Source: Xanthobacteraceae bacterium (GTDB lineage Bacteria > Pseudomonadota > Alphaproteobacteria > Rhizobiales > Xanthobacteraceae). From it: 6,613 nucleotides of DNA. Position numbers and translations under genes: made by a program. The stretch covers positions 1 through 6,613 of the forward strand of contig JASHRR010000909.1 in assembly GCA_030037185.1 (NCBI GenBank). The letters run 5' to 3'. Shown in pieces: positions 1 through 6,457 of this stretch. The first letter of the stretch is position 1. The number at the start of each line of letters is the position of its first letter. The notes under the pieces were generated by a model. That model saw only the letters and a list, made by a program, of their open reading frames with translations, had not been told where the DNA came from and made no database searches.

Positions 1-1230
1 GGCCGAGAACCCGTTGATGGTGTGGATGCTGGCTCTTACCGGGATATCGTCGCCAAGAATGTGCACTGGATTTTGACCGTCGATGATCTGCCGCGCCAAC
101 GTTCCCTTGGCGGCAAAGCCGACGAAGATCACGCAGCATTCCTCGCGCGAAATATTGTGTCTGAGGTGGTGGCGCACGCGCCCTCCGGTCGCCATGCCGG
201 CCCCAGCCATGATGATCGCGCCGCCGCGGATGTGATTGAGCGCGACCGATTCTGCCCTTTCTCGGGTGAAATGCAGGCCAGGCAGGGTGAGCGGGTCGCG
301 GCGCTCGCGGAACAGCCGGGCGGCGTCAGCCTGCAAGCCTTCGGAATGACGCGCAAAGATCTCGGTCGCCGAAATCGCCATGGGCGAGTCGAGAAAGACC
401 TGCATTGACGGCAGCAAACGGCTTTTTGCTATCCCCTGGTTGAGCATCCAAAGGAGCTCCTGTGCCCGCTCCAGCGCGAAGGTCGGGATGATGACGTTGC
501 CGCCGCGCCCGAACGCGTCGGAAATGGCGCCGTAAAGTTCCTCGACCGACGCAGCCATCGGCTTGTGGAGCCGATCGCCGTATGTGGTCTCGATCACCAC
601 CACATCCGCACGCGGCGGCGGTGCCGGCGTCAGAAGCAAGGGGTGTGCGGCGTTGCCGAGGTCACCGGAAAACAGCAGCCGCAGGCTGCGGCCTGCTTCC
701 GTCAGGTCGAGAACAATGCTGGCCGAGCCAAGAATGTGTCCGGCGTCCACAAAAGTCGCGCGGATGCCTTGAGCGAGATCAATCGGTTTGCCATACACGG
801 TCGTGCGGTTGAAAGCCTCGAGGCTCTTGAAGGTATCGTCCACTGTAAACAAAGGTTCAGCCGGCTTGCCGTCCGAGCCATGCCGCGTTGGCCGGTGCGG
901 CTTTGAGCGCGACTCCTCCTCCTGGAGGTGAGCGGCATCGAGCATGACGAGCCGCGCCAGTTCGCGGGTGGCGGTGGTCGCGATGATTTCACCGCGAAAC
1001 CCGCGCTTGGTCAGCAGCGGTAGCCGCCCGCAATGATCGAGGTGGGCATGCGTCAGCAGCACGAAATCGATGCTGGCCGGATCGAAGCCAAAGTCGCCGG
1101 CATTTTCCTCGGCGATCTCGCGGCTACCCTGATAGAGCCCACAATCAATCAGCACACGTTGGCCGGCGCATTGGACGAGGTGGCACGACCCCGTCACGTC
1201 GCGATCAGCCCCATGAAACGACAATCTCAA
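1..1230 (-). CDS. MBL-fold/beta-CASP metallohydrolase, RNase-like (3' end cut off by window)
   Basis: Probable zinc-dependent RNA-processing nuclease of the bacterial CPSF73-like (COG1236) group, cytoplasmic. The frame is open for 410 codons and leaves the window without a stop. Visible metallo-beta-lactamase motifs are HAHLDH (residues 61-66), the AGHILGSA histidine (H165) and FSGD (D190). Beta-CASP features follow: an acidic motif A in IETTYGDR (E214) and a motif B region, GMATGGRVRHHLRHN (345-359). The visible sequence stops at INGFSA, just where relatives usually continue with a motif C histidine (FSAHAD), so perhaps 40-60 residues are missing. The start is TTG at 1230: GGGAGAG lies five bases upstream, and the N-terminus MRLSFHGADRDVTGSCHLV matches the family's usual opening strand and TGS turn. 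No ATG in the same frame lies between this point and the preceding gene. It follows the LOG gene by 42 bases in the same direction and is probably co-transcribed. RNase activity is inferred from the family; the exact substrate is unknown. Confidence 0.93.
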   Translation of the reverse strand, partial: MRLSFHGADRDVTGSCHLVQCAGQRVLIDCGLYQGSREIAEENAGDFGFDPASIDFVLLTHAHLDHCGRLPLLTKRGFRGEIIATTATRELARLVMLDAAHLQEEESRSKPHRPTRHGSDGKPAEPLFTVDDTFKSLEAFNRTTVYGKPIDLAQGIRATFVDAGHILGSASIVLDLTEAGRSLRLLFSGDLGNAAHPLLLTPAPPPRADVVVIETTYGDRLHKPMAASVEELYGAISDAFGRGGNVIIPTFALERAQELLWMLNQGIAKSRLLPSMQVFLDSPMAISATEIFARHSEGLQADAARLFRERRDPLTLPGLHFTRERAESVALNHIRGGAIIMAGAGMATGGRVRHHLRHNISREECCVIFVGFAAKGTLARQIIDGQNPVHILGDDIPVRASIHTINGFSA

Positions 1231-1235
1231 GACAT

Positions 1236-1242
1236 CTCTCCC
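1236..1242 (-). promoter_or_regulatory. Ribosome binding site deciding the TTG start of the beta-CASP gene
   Basis: On the minus strand GGGAGAG sits five bases before the TTG at 1230-1228. An ATG two codons' length upstream (1235-1233) is in another frame and meets a TGA after one codon. The purine run therefore supports TTG as the true start. Confidence 0.65.
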
Positions 1243-1272
1243 GAAGTCGGTCCCGCCCGGCGATTGCAGCGA

Positions 1273-2247
1273 TCAAGCCTTCAGGCCCAGCGGCGCACCG
1301 CAAGCGTCGTACCAATGCAAGATGCCGTCCCAAATCTCCTGAGCGGTTTCGGCGAACCAGAACAGCTCCCGATCCTCCGCATCAATCACACCTTCGTCGG
1401 CCAGGAACCCGACGTCGAAGGCGCGCCGCCAATACTCTTGGCCAACCAGCACGATCGGTACCGGCTTGATTTTGCGGGTCTGCACCAGGGTCAATACTTC
1501 GAACAGCTCGTCCATTGTCCCAAAGCCGCCCGGGAAAGCGACCAGCGCCTTCGCCCGCAGCAGCAGATGCATCTTGCGCAACGCAAAATAGTGAAATCGC
1601 AAACACAGGTCCGGCGTGATGTAGGGATTGGGATATTGCTCGTGTGGCAGATTGATATTCAGACCGACGGATTTTGCGCCCACATCAAAAGCTCCGCGGT
1701 TGGCGGCTTCCATGACTCCCGGGCCGCCGCCGGTCATGATCACCAGTTCGGATGGAGACCCGTCGTCAGTGCGGCTGCCGCCCACCAATCGTCCGAACTC
1801 GCGCGCGATCTCATAGTATCGGCTCTTTGCTAAAAGCCGCTCGGCCACCGCGAGCCTGCGGATCAGGACGTTATTGCGGGGATCGGTTTCGAGCGCCTGG
1901 CGCAGCGCCTCGGCGCCTCGCCGCGCCGCCGCGGGCTCCGGAATTCGCGTGCTGCCATACACCACGATGGTATGGCGAACGGCATGCTCCTGAAGAAGGA
2001 TCTCCGGTTTGAGGTACTCGATCTGGAGGCGCACACCTCGCGTGTCGTCGCATGCTAAGAAAGCCAGGTCCTGCTCCGCCAGGCGGTAGCTCGGGCTCGC
2101 CAGAATTGCGCTTACTCTCGCAGGCGCATCGGGATCCTCGTCAGCGGATTTCGGTCGGTGCCAGGGCAGGGGCTGTTGCCGTTGGTCCGCGCGAGCGGGC
2201 TGCGGAATCCGCATCCGCTCGCGTGAAGCCGTTGAATCGTGTGCCAT
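1273..2247 (-). CDS. LOG-family protein (TIGR00730/lysine-decarboxylase-like Rossmann fold), probable nucleotide 5'-monophosphate phosphoribohydrolase
   Basis: 324-residue cytoplasmic protein. LOG-family enzymes hydrolyse nucleoside 5'-monophosphates, including cytokinin ribotides, to free base and ribose 5-phosphate. The signature motifs are clear: GGGPGVMEAANRG (173-185) and PGGFGTMDE (239-247). A Rossmann-type strand, IVVYGSTR, lies at 94-101 and SRYYEIAREFGRLV at 142-155. Compact LOG proteins are near 180-200 residues; this one has about 90 extra N-terminal residues, of which the first 45 are polar, Pro/Arg-rich and probably disordered. The ATG at 2247 has no convincing Shine-Dalgarno sequence, and an in-frame TAA lies about 12 codons upstream. 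M12 (2214) is an alternative start. It is the first gene of a likely two-or-more-gene unit with the beta-CASP gene and lies just downstream of an FNR/FixK-type box. The old name 'lysine decarboxylase' should not be used. The physiological substrate (cytokinin precursor or housekeeping AMP/GMP) cannot be told from sequence. Confidence 0.93.
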   Translation of the reverse strand: MAHDSTASRERMRIPQPARADQRQQPLPWHRPKSADEDPDAPARVSAILASPSYRLAEQDLAFLACDDTRGVRLQIEYLKPEILLQEHAVRHTIVVYGSTRIPEPAAARRGAEALRQALETDPRNNVLIRRLAVAERLLAKSRYYEIAREFGRLVGGSRTDDGSPSELVIMTGGGPGVMEAANRGAFDVGAKSVGLNINLPHEQYPNPYITPDLCLRFHYFALRKMHLLLRAKALVAFPGGFGTMDELFEVLTLVQTRKIKPVPIVLVGQEYWRRAFDVGFLADEGVIDAEDRELFWFAETAQEIWDGILHWYDACGAPLGLKA

Positions 2248-2525
2248 CTTGGTTGAATCTCGTCCGATATCAGGCCGTACTGATTAGCGAGCAAGTTGAC
2301 CACAATCAATGCGGCCCAGCAGGAGAATGCATCAAGAACGCGCCCGTTGAGCGGCTGGTCGCGCTACCGCTTGGTCGCAGAACGTCACCGCACGCCATTG
2401 GTTGAGTTGATCGGGACCTTCGGCCGCAACTGATTGCACCATCCATATTCTTGGATTTAGTTTTGCGATCGGCACCGGTCTTGGCCGCGGCCGCAGGTGC
2501 AGCTTTTCGGATAGGCGATGGACTG
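2248..2525. other. Divergent intergenic region between LOG and SulP genes
   Basis: About 280 bases separate the two divergent genes. Besides the FNR/FixK-type box, I see a weak sigma70-like pair for the plus strand: TTGCAC at 2434-2439 and TTAGTT at 2457-2462, spaced 17 bases. There is also a small inverted repeat, ATCCA-TATTCT-TGGAT (2441-2456), inside that spacer. A TTG at 2451 opens the SulP frame 25 codons early but is not favoured as a start. No convincing small gene is present. Confidence 0.5.
2296..2309 (-). promoter_or_regulatory. FNR/FixK-type anaerobic regulator box upstream of the LOG gene
   Basis: TTGACCACAATCAA fits TTGA-N6-TCAA and matches the FNR/FixK consensus TTGAT-N4-ATCAA at nine of ten defined positions (C instead of T at position five). 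Its centre is about 55 bases upstream of the LOG ATG. If it works as a class II site at -41.5, transcription would start near 2261, leaving a leader of about 14 bases. TGATAT on the minus strand (2267-2272) falls where the -10 element would be, but it is a poor match to TATAAT. The box is symmetric and could also influence the divergent SulP gene, whose start is about 220 bases away. Regulation by oxygen through a CRP/FNR-family protein is inferred. Confidence 0.6.
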
Positions 2526-4256
2526 ATGGCAGATGAACGTCGCTCTGCAGATTTTGCAGGCCCAATGAATCGCTGGCCGATCTTGCCCTCTCTGGCTTCG
2601 TACCGCGCTGCTTTCCTGACGCGCGATCTTGTCGCGGGACTCACGCTCGTCGCGGTAGCGATTCCAGAGCAGATGGCGACAGCGCGACTGGGTGGGTTCT
2701 CTCCGGAGACCGGTTTTTTTGCCTTTGTGGCAGGGTCGCTGGCATTCGCTCTATTCGGAGATAATCGCGTCCTGTCCTGCGGGGCAGACTCGACCATAAC
2801 GCCGATCTTTGCCGGCAGTCTCGCGCTTGTCGCGGCGGCCGGCTCAGCCGATTACACGGCGCTCGGCGCAGCGCTGGCGCTCATGGTTGGTCTCGTGCTC
2901 GTTGCCGGCGGAATTTTTCGCCTCGGATGGATCGCCGATCTCCTCTCGATACCGGTGACCACCGGCTTTCTTATCGGCATCTCCGTGCACATCCTGTTCT
3001 CCCAATTACCGACCATCCTCGGATTGCCATCGCCCGGCGGCACGATGCTCGAGCGTATCGCGGCCCTCGCGGGCCATTTGAACGCAGCGAACCCTTTTTC
3101 CCTCCTCATTGCTTTCGGAGTTCTGGCTGTCATCGCCCTATCGGAGCGGATCGATCCACGCATTCCGGGTGCCTTGATGGGGCTCGGCATGGCGACCGCG
3201 GCCGTTGTGCTGATGGGACTTGAAAGCCGCGGTGTCACCGTCATTGGACACGTTGCGGGCGGGCTGCCGAGGCTGGCAATCCCCGGAATCTCGGCCGACC
3301 AACTCGCAGATCTCGTGCCACTGAGTCTCATCATCGCCACAGTCGTCATGGTACAGACGGCCGCCACGACACGGTCCTTTCCGTCCGATCCTGACGAGCC
3401 GCCGAAAGTCGATCGCGATTTTCTCGGGGTGGGAGCCGGGAGCATCATGTCGGGCGTCTTTGGCGCGTTCCCGGTCAATGCCAGCCCGCCGCGTACCGCC
3501 ATTGTGTCCGAGACCGGCGGGCGATCGCAACTCGCCGGTCTTGTGGCGGCGGGCGTTGTTCTCGCATTAGTGGCGTTCGGCGCAAAGCTGCTGCAGCCCG
3601 TTCCGCAGGCCGCGCTCGCCGGTGTCCTGCTGTTCATTGCGCTGCGAATTATCCGCGTTCACCAAGTCGTCGCGATTTACCGGCAGTCGTTTGGTGAATT
3701 CCTGCTCATCGCCTCGACTGCCGCAGCCATCGTCATCCTCCCCATCGCACAGGGCGTGGCGATCGGCATCGTGCTCTCGCTTTTTCACGGCATTTGGAGC
3801 ACGACGCGCGCCCGCATCATCGTCTTCGAGCGGGTACCAGGAACCTCGGTTTGGTGGCCGCCGACCCCACTCGTTCGCGGGGCGACAGAGCCCGACATCC
3901 TCGTCGCAGGATTTGCGGCGCCATTGTCCTTTCTCAACGCGTATCGTTTCCGCCAGGACGTGCTGAATGCCTTACGGTCCTCAACGCCGAGGCCGCGATT
4001 GATCGTGCTCGAGGCGACAGGCATTCTCGATATCGACTTCACGGCCGCCCAAATACTGGGCGACGTCATTCGAAGATGCCACGCGGATGGCATCACTTTC
4101 TCGATCGCACGCCTCGAATCCGTCCGCGCCCAAGACGCCGTGGCGCGGTTTGGAATTGAGGAGGTGCTGGGACCGGACCATGTCTTCCGCAGCGTCGAGG
4201 AGGCTATCGGGGCGTTTGGCGGGCCGACCCGCGCGAAGGATGCGAGGCCGAAATAG
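2526..4256 (+). CDS. SulP (SLC26-type) anion transporter with C-terminal STAS domain
   Basis: 576-residue inner-membrane carrier from the chosen ATG. The SulP opening, DLVAGLTLVAVAIPEQMA (about residues 34-51), is followed by roughly a dozen hydrophobic segments up to about residue 420. The conserved core includes VDRDFLGVGAGSIMSGVFGAFP (about 295-316), then NASPPRTAI (318-326). A cytoplasmic STAS domain occupies about 456-565, with the LDIDFTAAQIL core at 501-511. Length is usual for bacterial SulP proteins. Characterised relatives move sulfate, bicarbonate (BicA), C4-dicarboxylates (DauA) or fumarate. Nothing here fixes the substrate, and no sulfate-assimilation or carbonic anhydrase gene is adjacent. 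The start is uncertain: ATG 2526 has only a weak purine-rich stretch upstream. ATG 2565 (preceded by GCAGG) and TTG 2451 are in the same frame. Conservation begins only after about residue 20, so it does not decide the start. It is transcribed away from the LOG gene and towards the PQQ dehydrogenase gene. Confidence 0.95.
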   Translation: MADERRSADFAGPMNRWPILPSLASYRAAFLTRDLVAGLTLVAVAIPEQMATARLGGFSPETGFFAFVAGSLAFALFGDNRVLSCGADSTITPIFAGSLALVAAAGSADYTALGAALALMVGLVLVAGGIFRLGWIADLLSIPVTTGFLIGISVHILFSQLPTILGLPSPGGTMLERIAALAGHLNAANPFSLLIAFGVLAVIALSERIDPRIPGALMGLGMATAAVVLMGLESRGVTVIGHVAGGLPRLAIPGISADQLADLVPLSLIIATVVMVQTAATTRSFPSDPDEPPKVDRDFLGVGAGSIMSGVFGAFPVNASPPRTAIVSETGGRSQLAGLVAAGVVLALVAFGAKLLQPVPQAALAGVLLFIALRIIRVHQVVAIYRQSFGEFLLIASTAAAIVILPIAQGVAIGIVLSLFHGIWSTTRARIIVFERVPGTSVWWPPTPLVRGATEPDILVAGFAAPLSFLNAYRFRQDVLNALRSSTPRPRLIVLEATGILDIDFTAAQILGDVIRRCHADGITFSIARLESVRAQDAVARFGIEEVLGPDHVFRSVEEAIGAFGGPTRAKDARPK

Positions 4257-4521
4257 TCCGGCGCGGCAATATGCACGCGTTTTGTGCTTTGTGTCGGCAC
4301 TTTCCGCCAGGCTCAGAGTGAACATCAACGAACATCGGATCGTGGGCGCGCGCCGGAATTGCTGCGGGTTAATGGCCGCGATGTTGGCTTGCGTCTACCG
4401 TGACCGTTGCAGCTTGTTGAGGGTGGGACCGGAAGCGGCGCCGATGTTGGAGCGGCTGGAGAAAGCGCGAGGCAGCACGGGCTGTGCGGATCTGCGATCT
4501 GAGGGCCGGCTCGAAAACGAG
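4257..4521. other. Convergent intergenic gap, no gene recognised
   Basis: This 265-base stretch lies between the 3' ends of the SulP and PQQ dehydrogenase genes. Open frames here on either strand are Arg/Ala/Pro-rich, mostly extend from antisense or out-of-frame parts of the neighbours, and resemble no family I know. I see only short hairpins (for example GTGC/GCAC arms at 4284-4287 and 4297-4300) without a proper T-tract, so no intrinsic terminator can be assigned. Confidence 0.6.
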
Positions 4522-4523
4522 TC
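4508..4523. repeat. Short inverted repeat at the stop codon of the PQQ dehydrogenase gene
   Basis: GGCTCG-AAAA-CGAGTC forms a six-pair hairpin (one G-T pair) with a four-base loop that overlaps the TGA stop of the minus-strand gene. No T-run follows on either strand, so it is a weak candidate for a transcript-end structure, not a classical terminator. Confidence 0.3.
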
Positions 4524-6282
4524 ACGGTAAGGCGAACACAAAAATGGAATTGTGTCCGCGAACTGCCGGCGGCATGGAATTCTTGGTCAACCCGAGCGGA
4601 CCCGCGGTGACCGACTGTCCTTCCCCGGTGAACACCATCACATATTGCTTTCCGTTCACCGCATAGCTGATCGTGCTATTCATGACCATGCCGGCAACGA
4701 TGGCTTCCCACAGAACCTTGCCGTCTTCGGCATCGAACGCGCGGAATCTCCGGTTCTGGTCGCCCCAAAACACGAGGTCACCGGCGGTCACCAGCGCCGA
4801 GCCGCTGCTCGCTTGAGGTTGTGAGTAGATGACTCGCAGCTCACCGGTCGCGAGGTCGATCTTGCCCAGGTTCATGTATTTTTTGGGATCGGAGCCGGGG
4901 CGCATCACACCCGCCCGATGTCCCCAGCCGGTCGCCGTCTTGACGTTCGCGGTCATAGAGAGACATTGATCCTGGAAGGGCACATAGAGCGAATTTTTTC
5001 CCGGATGATAGGCAATCGCCCATAAACCCCGGGTATTGTGATAGCAGCCGAGGATGGTGTCGCCGTCCTTCTTGAAGACCTTAGCGTAGTTGATGCGCGT
5101 CTGGCCGGTTTTCAGATCGATGTCATTCATGTTGATGTTGGGATCGTCGTAAGGGAACGGCCTTGACCACAGGAACTCGCCCGTCGATTGCTCGAGAGCG
5201 AACATGCCGCCGCCCTCCGCAACTGTCACCACGATGTCATGCTCCTCGCCCGGCACCAGGGCGGAGCTTATCCATTTTACAAACTTGGGATCAGGGCTGA
5301 CGCGCGTGTGCACGAGAATGCGCTCGTGGTTGTGATCCGCGTCCCAATCGTCGCCAGGGAGTTCCTGGTAGTACCAACGGAGCTTGCCGGTCTCAACGTC
5401 GAGCGCAACGGTGGAGTTGCTGTAAAGATCGGCGGGCGCGGTCAGCGAGATGGCGTCGGCACTGCCGTGGCGTGTCAGCCGCGTATAGGGGTTGGGGTTG
5501 GCCACTCCCCAGTACAGCACTTTGCGTTTTGGGTCGTACGAGCCCGGTAGGCCCCATGGTCCTGCGGCACGCTGCTCCACGGGCAGGTTGCCCCAGGTAT
5601 CGCCGCCGGGCTCGCCCGGCGCGGCCGTTACATAGAACCTCCACACTTCTCGCCCGGTCCTGGCATCATGTGCGGCGATAAAGCAATTTTCCCGCTTGGC
5701 CTGCTGGCACGTGCGGTTCGAGATCACCTTGCCGTCGGCGACAATCACCCCGCCCGCGGTTTGCCCGCCATTATCGACCTTGGTTTCCCAGCGGACGGTC
5801 CCGTTCTGCGCATCGAGCGCGACCAGGAATCCGTCGGGCGCCGCAAAATAGATCATATCCTCGTAGATGGCGATGCTCTTGCTTCGCGCCGCAGTACCGG
5901 AGACGCCCGCGGGATAGCTGCGGCGATATTCCCAGATCAGGTCACCGTTGGTCGCGTCGACGGCCTGGATGCTGGCGCCGGGCGCGTACAAATACATCAC
6001 ACCGCGATATACGATCGGCGTCGACTCCTGCGTGCCGTTCGGCAGACCACGCGACCAGGCCATGCGGAGCTGAGCAACATTGCTCGTATTAATTTGATTG
6101 AGTGGGCTGAAACGCTGCTCGTCGAAGGTGCGGTTCATCATCAGCCAATCCGCTGGATCGGGACTAGCCAACGTCGCCTCCGTAACCGGGACGAATGTTT
6201 GCGCAAAGGCGCCCGCGACGGACAAACCCACGGACGTAGACGCAATCATCACCGCCATTGTGATGTAAGACGTGCGTTTCAT
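4522..6282 (-). CDS. Periplasmic PQQ-dependent alcohol dehydrogenase (quinoprotein, methanol/ethanol family), possibly lanthanide-dependent
   Basis: 586-residue eight-bladed beta-propeller quinoprotein predicted to oxidise an alcohol in the periplasm, passing electrons to a cytochrome c. A Sec signal peptide is clear: MKRT, a hydrophobic stretch, then AFA before Q28. Repeated propeller 'W-motifs' include AVDATNGDLIW (107-117), ALDAQNGTVRW (155-165), AHDARTGREVW (204-214), ALDVETGKLRW (293-303) and AFDAEDGKVLW (515-525). Aligned by eye to methanol dehydrogenase, W243 is the likely PQQ-stacking Trp, N262 (ANPNP) a metal ligand and D314 in DDWDAD the catalytic Asp. D316, two residues on, is the extra Asp typical of lanthanide-using enzymes. 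The adjacent Cys-Cys pair is missing (GTAARSKSIAIY, 129-140), and the usual metal-ligand Glu is not in place: a C192-x7-C200 segment lies there. There is no C-terminal haem domain (no CxxCH), so it is not a quinohaemoprotein. ATG 6282 is preferred because of a strong ribosome site and the signal peptide; the frame remains open upstream to 6498. Substrate and metal are inferred. No cytochrome or PQQ biosynthesis gene is in view. Confidence 0.94.
   Translation of the reverse strand: MKRTSYITMAVMIASTSVGLSVAGAFAQTFVPVTEATLASPDPADWLMMNRTFDEQRFSPLNQINTSNVAQLRMAWSRGLPNGTQESTPIVYRGVMYLYAPGASIQAVDATNGDLIWEYRRSYPAGVSGTAARSKSIAIYEDMIYFAAPDGFLVALDAQNGTVRWETKVDNGGQTAGGVIVADGKVISNRTCQQAKRENCFIAAHDARTGREVWRFYVTAAPGEPGGDTWGNLPVEQRAAGPWGLPGSYDPKRKVLYWGVANPNPYTRLTRHGSADAISLTAPADLYSNSTVALDVETGKLRWYYQELPGDDWDADHNHERILVHTRVSPDPKFVKWISSALVPGEEHDIVVTVAEGGGMFALEQSTGEFLWSRPFPYDDPNINMNDIDLKTGQTRINYAKVFKKDGDTILGCYHNTRGLWAIAYHPGKNSLYVPFQDQCLSMTANVKTATGWGHRAGVMRPGSDPKKYMNLGKIDLATGELRVIYSQPQASSGSALVTAGDLVFWGDQNRRFRAFDAEDGKVLWEAIVAGMVMNSTISYAVNGKQYVMVFTGEGQSVTAGPLGLTKNSMPPAVRGHNSIFVFALP
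6202..6282 (-). other. Signal peptide coding segment of the PQQ dehydrogenase
   Basis: Residues 1-27 show a K/R-containing N-region, a hydrophobic core rich in Ala, Val, Ile and Met, and an A-F-A cleavage motif before Q28. This supports Sec export to the periplasm and the choice of start codon. Confidence 0.85.
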
Positions 6283-6286
6283 GTTT

Positions 6287-6293
6287 CCCTCCC
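6287..6293 (-). promoter_or_regulatory. Ribosome binding site of the PQQ dehydrogenase
   Basis: On the minus strand GGGAGGG ends four bases before ATG 6282. It decides the start against in-frame upstream codons as far as 6498, which would bury the signal peptide behind a 72-residue Arg/His-rich extension. Confidence 0.8.
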
Positions 6294-6442
6294 AGTGAAC
6301 GACGCGGTCGCCAACGAGAGATTTCCCGCACAACGCGAGGCGGAGCGCCGGCGTGATATCGCACCGATGGTCGTCCGGGCTTTGACGCACTCCGGCGTGA
6401 AAGGTCCCGACGCAGCCCTGCGCCGGAAGCGGTCGAATACCG

Positions 6443-6457
6443 CGCCGACGATCGGCG
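6443..6457. repeat. Inverted repeat CGCCGA-CGA-TCGGCG
   Basis: A perfect six-base inverted repeat with a three-base centre lies about 160 bases upstream of the PQQ dehydrogenase start. It could be a regulator's operator or a leader hairpin. In GC-rich DNA such short palindromes also arise by chance, so the call is weak. Confidence 0.3.

Noticed and set aside
22..992. Several plus-strand open frames (22-408, 563-906) and short minus-strand frames (129-356, 702-992)
   Set aside because: All lie inside the beta-CASP gene in other frames. The real frame has no stop from 1230 to the window edge and carries all the family motifs.
1033..1833. 266-codon plus-strand open frame
   Set aside because: It is wholly antisense to the LOG and beta-CASP genes, whose motifs are unmistakable. 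Its Gln/Arg/His-rich translation has no family character.
2112..2309. 65-codon minus-strand frame starting at the FNR/FixK box
   Set aside because: It overlaps the LOG gene out of frame, and its start codon region coincides with the regulator box, so translation is unlikely.
2306..2797. 163-codon minus-strand open frame upstream of and overlapping the SulP gene
   Set aside because: It is Ser/Arg/Lys/Ala-rich antisense sequence of the SulP N-terminus and promoter region, with no recognisable domain.
2852..3637. 261-codon minus-strand open frame and other frames within the transporter
   Set aside because: This is an antisense shadow in GC-rich DNA. The opposite strand encodes conserved SulP helices throughout.
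4284..4300. Possible terminator hairpin after the SulP gene
   Set aside because: Only four base pairs, a nine-base loop and just TTT downstream; too weak to annotate as a terminator.
4087..4530. 147-codon plus-strand frame running from the SulP gene into the intergenic gap
   Set aside because: More than a third overlaps the STAS domain out of frame. The remainder is Arg/Cys/Leu-rich with no familiar motif and no ribosome site, so it is not supported as a gene.
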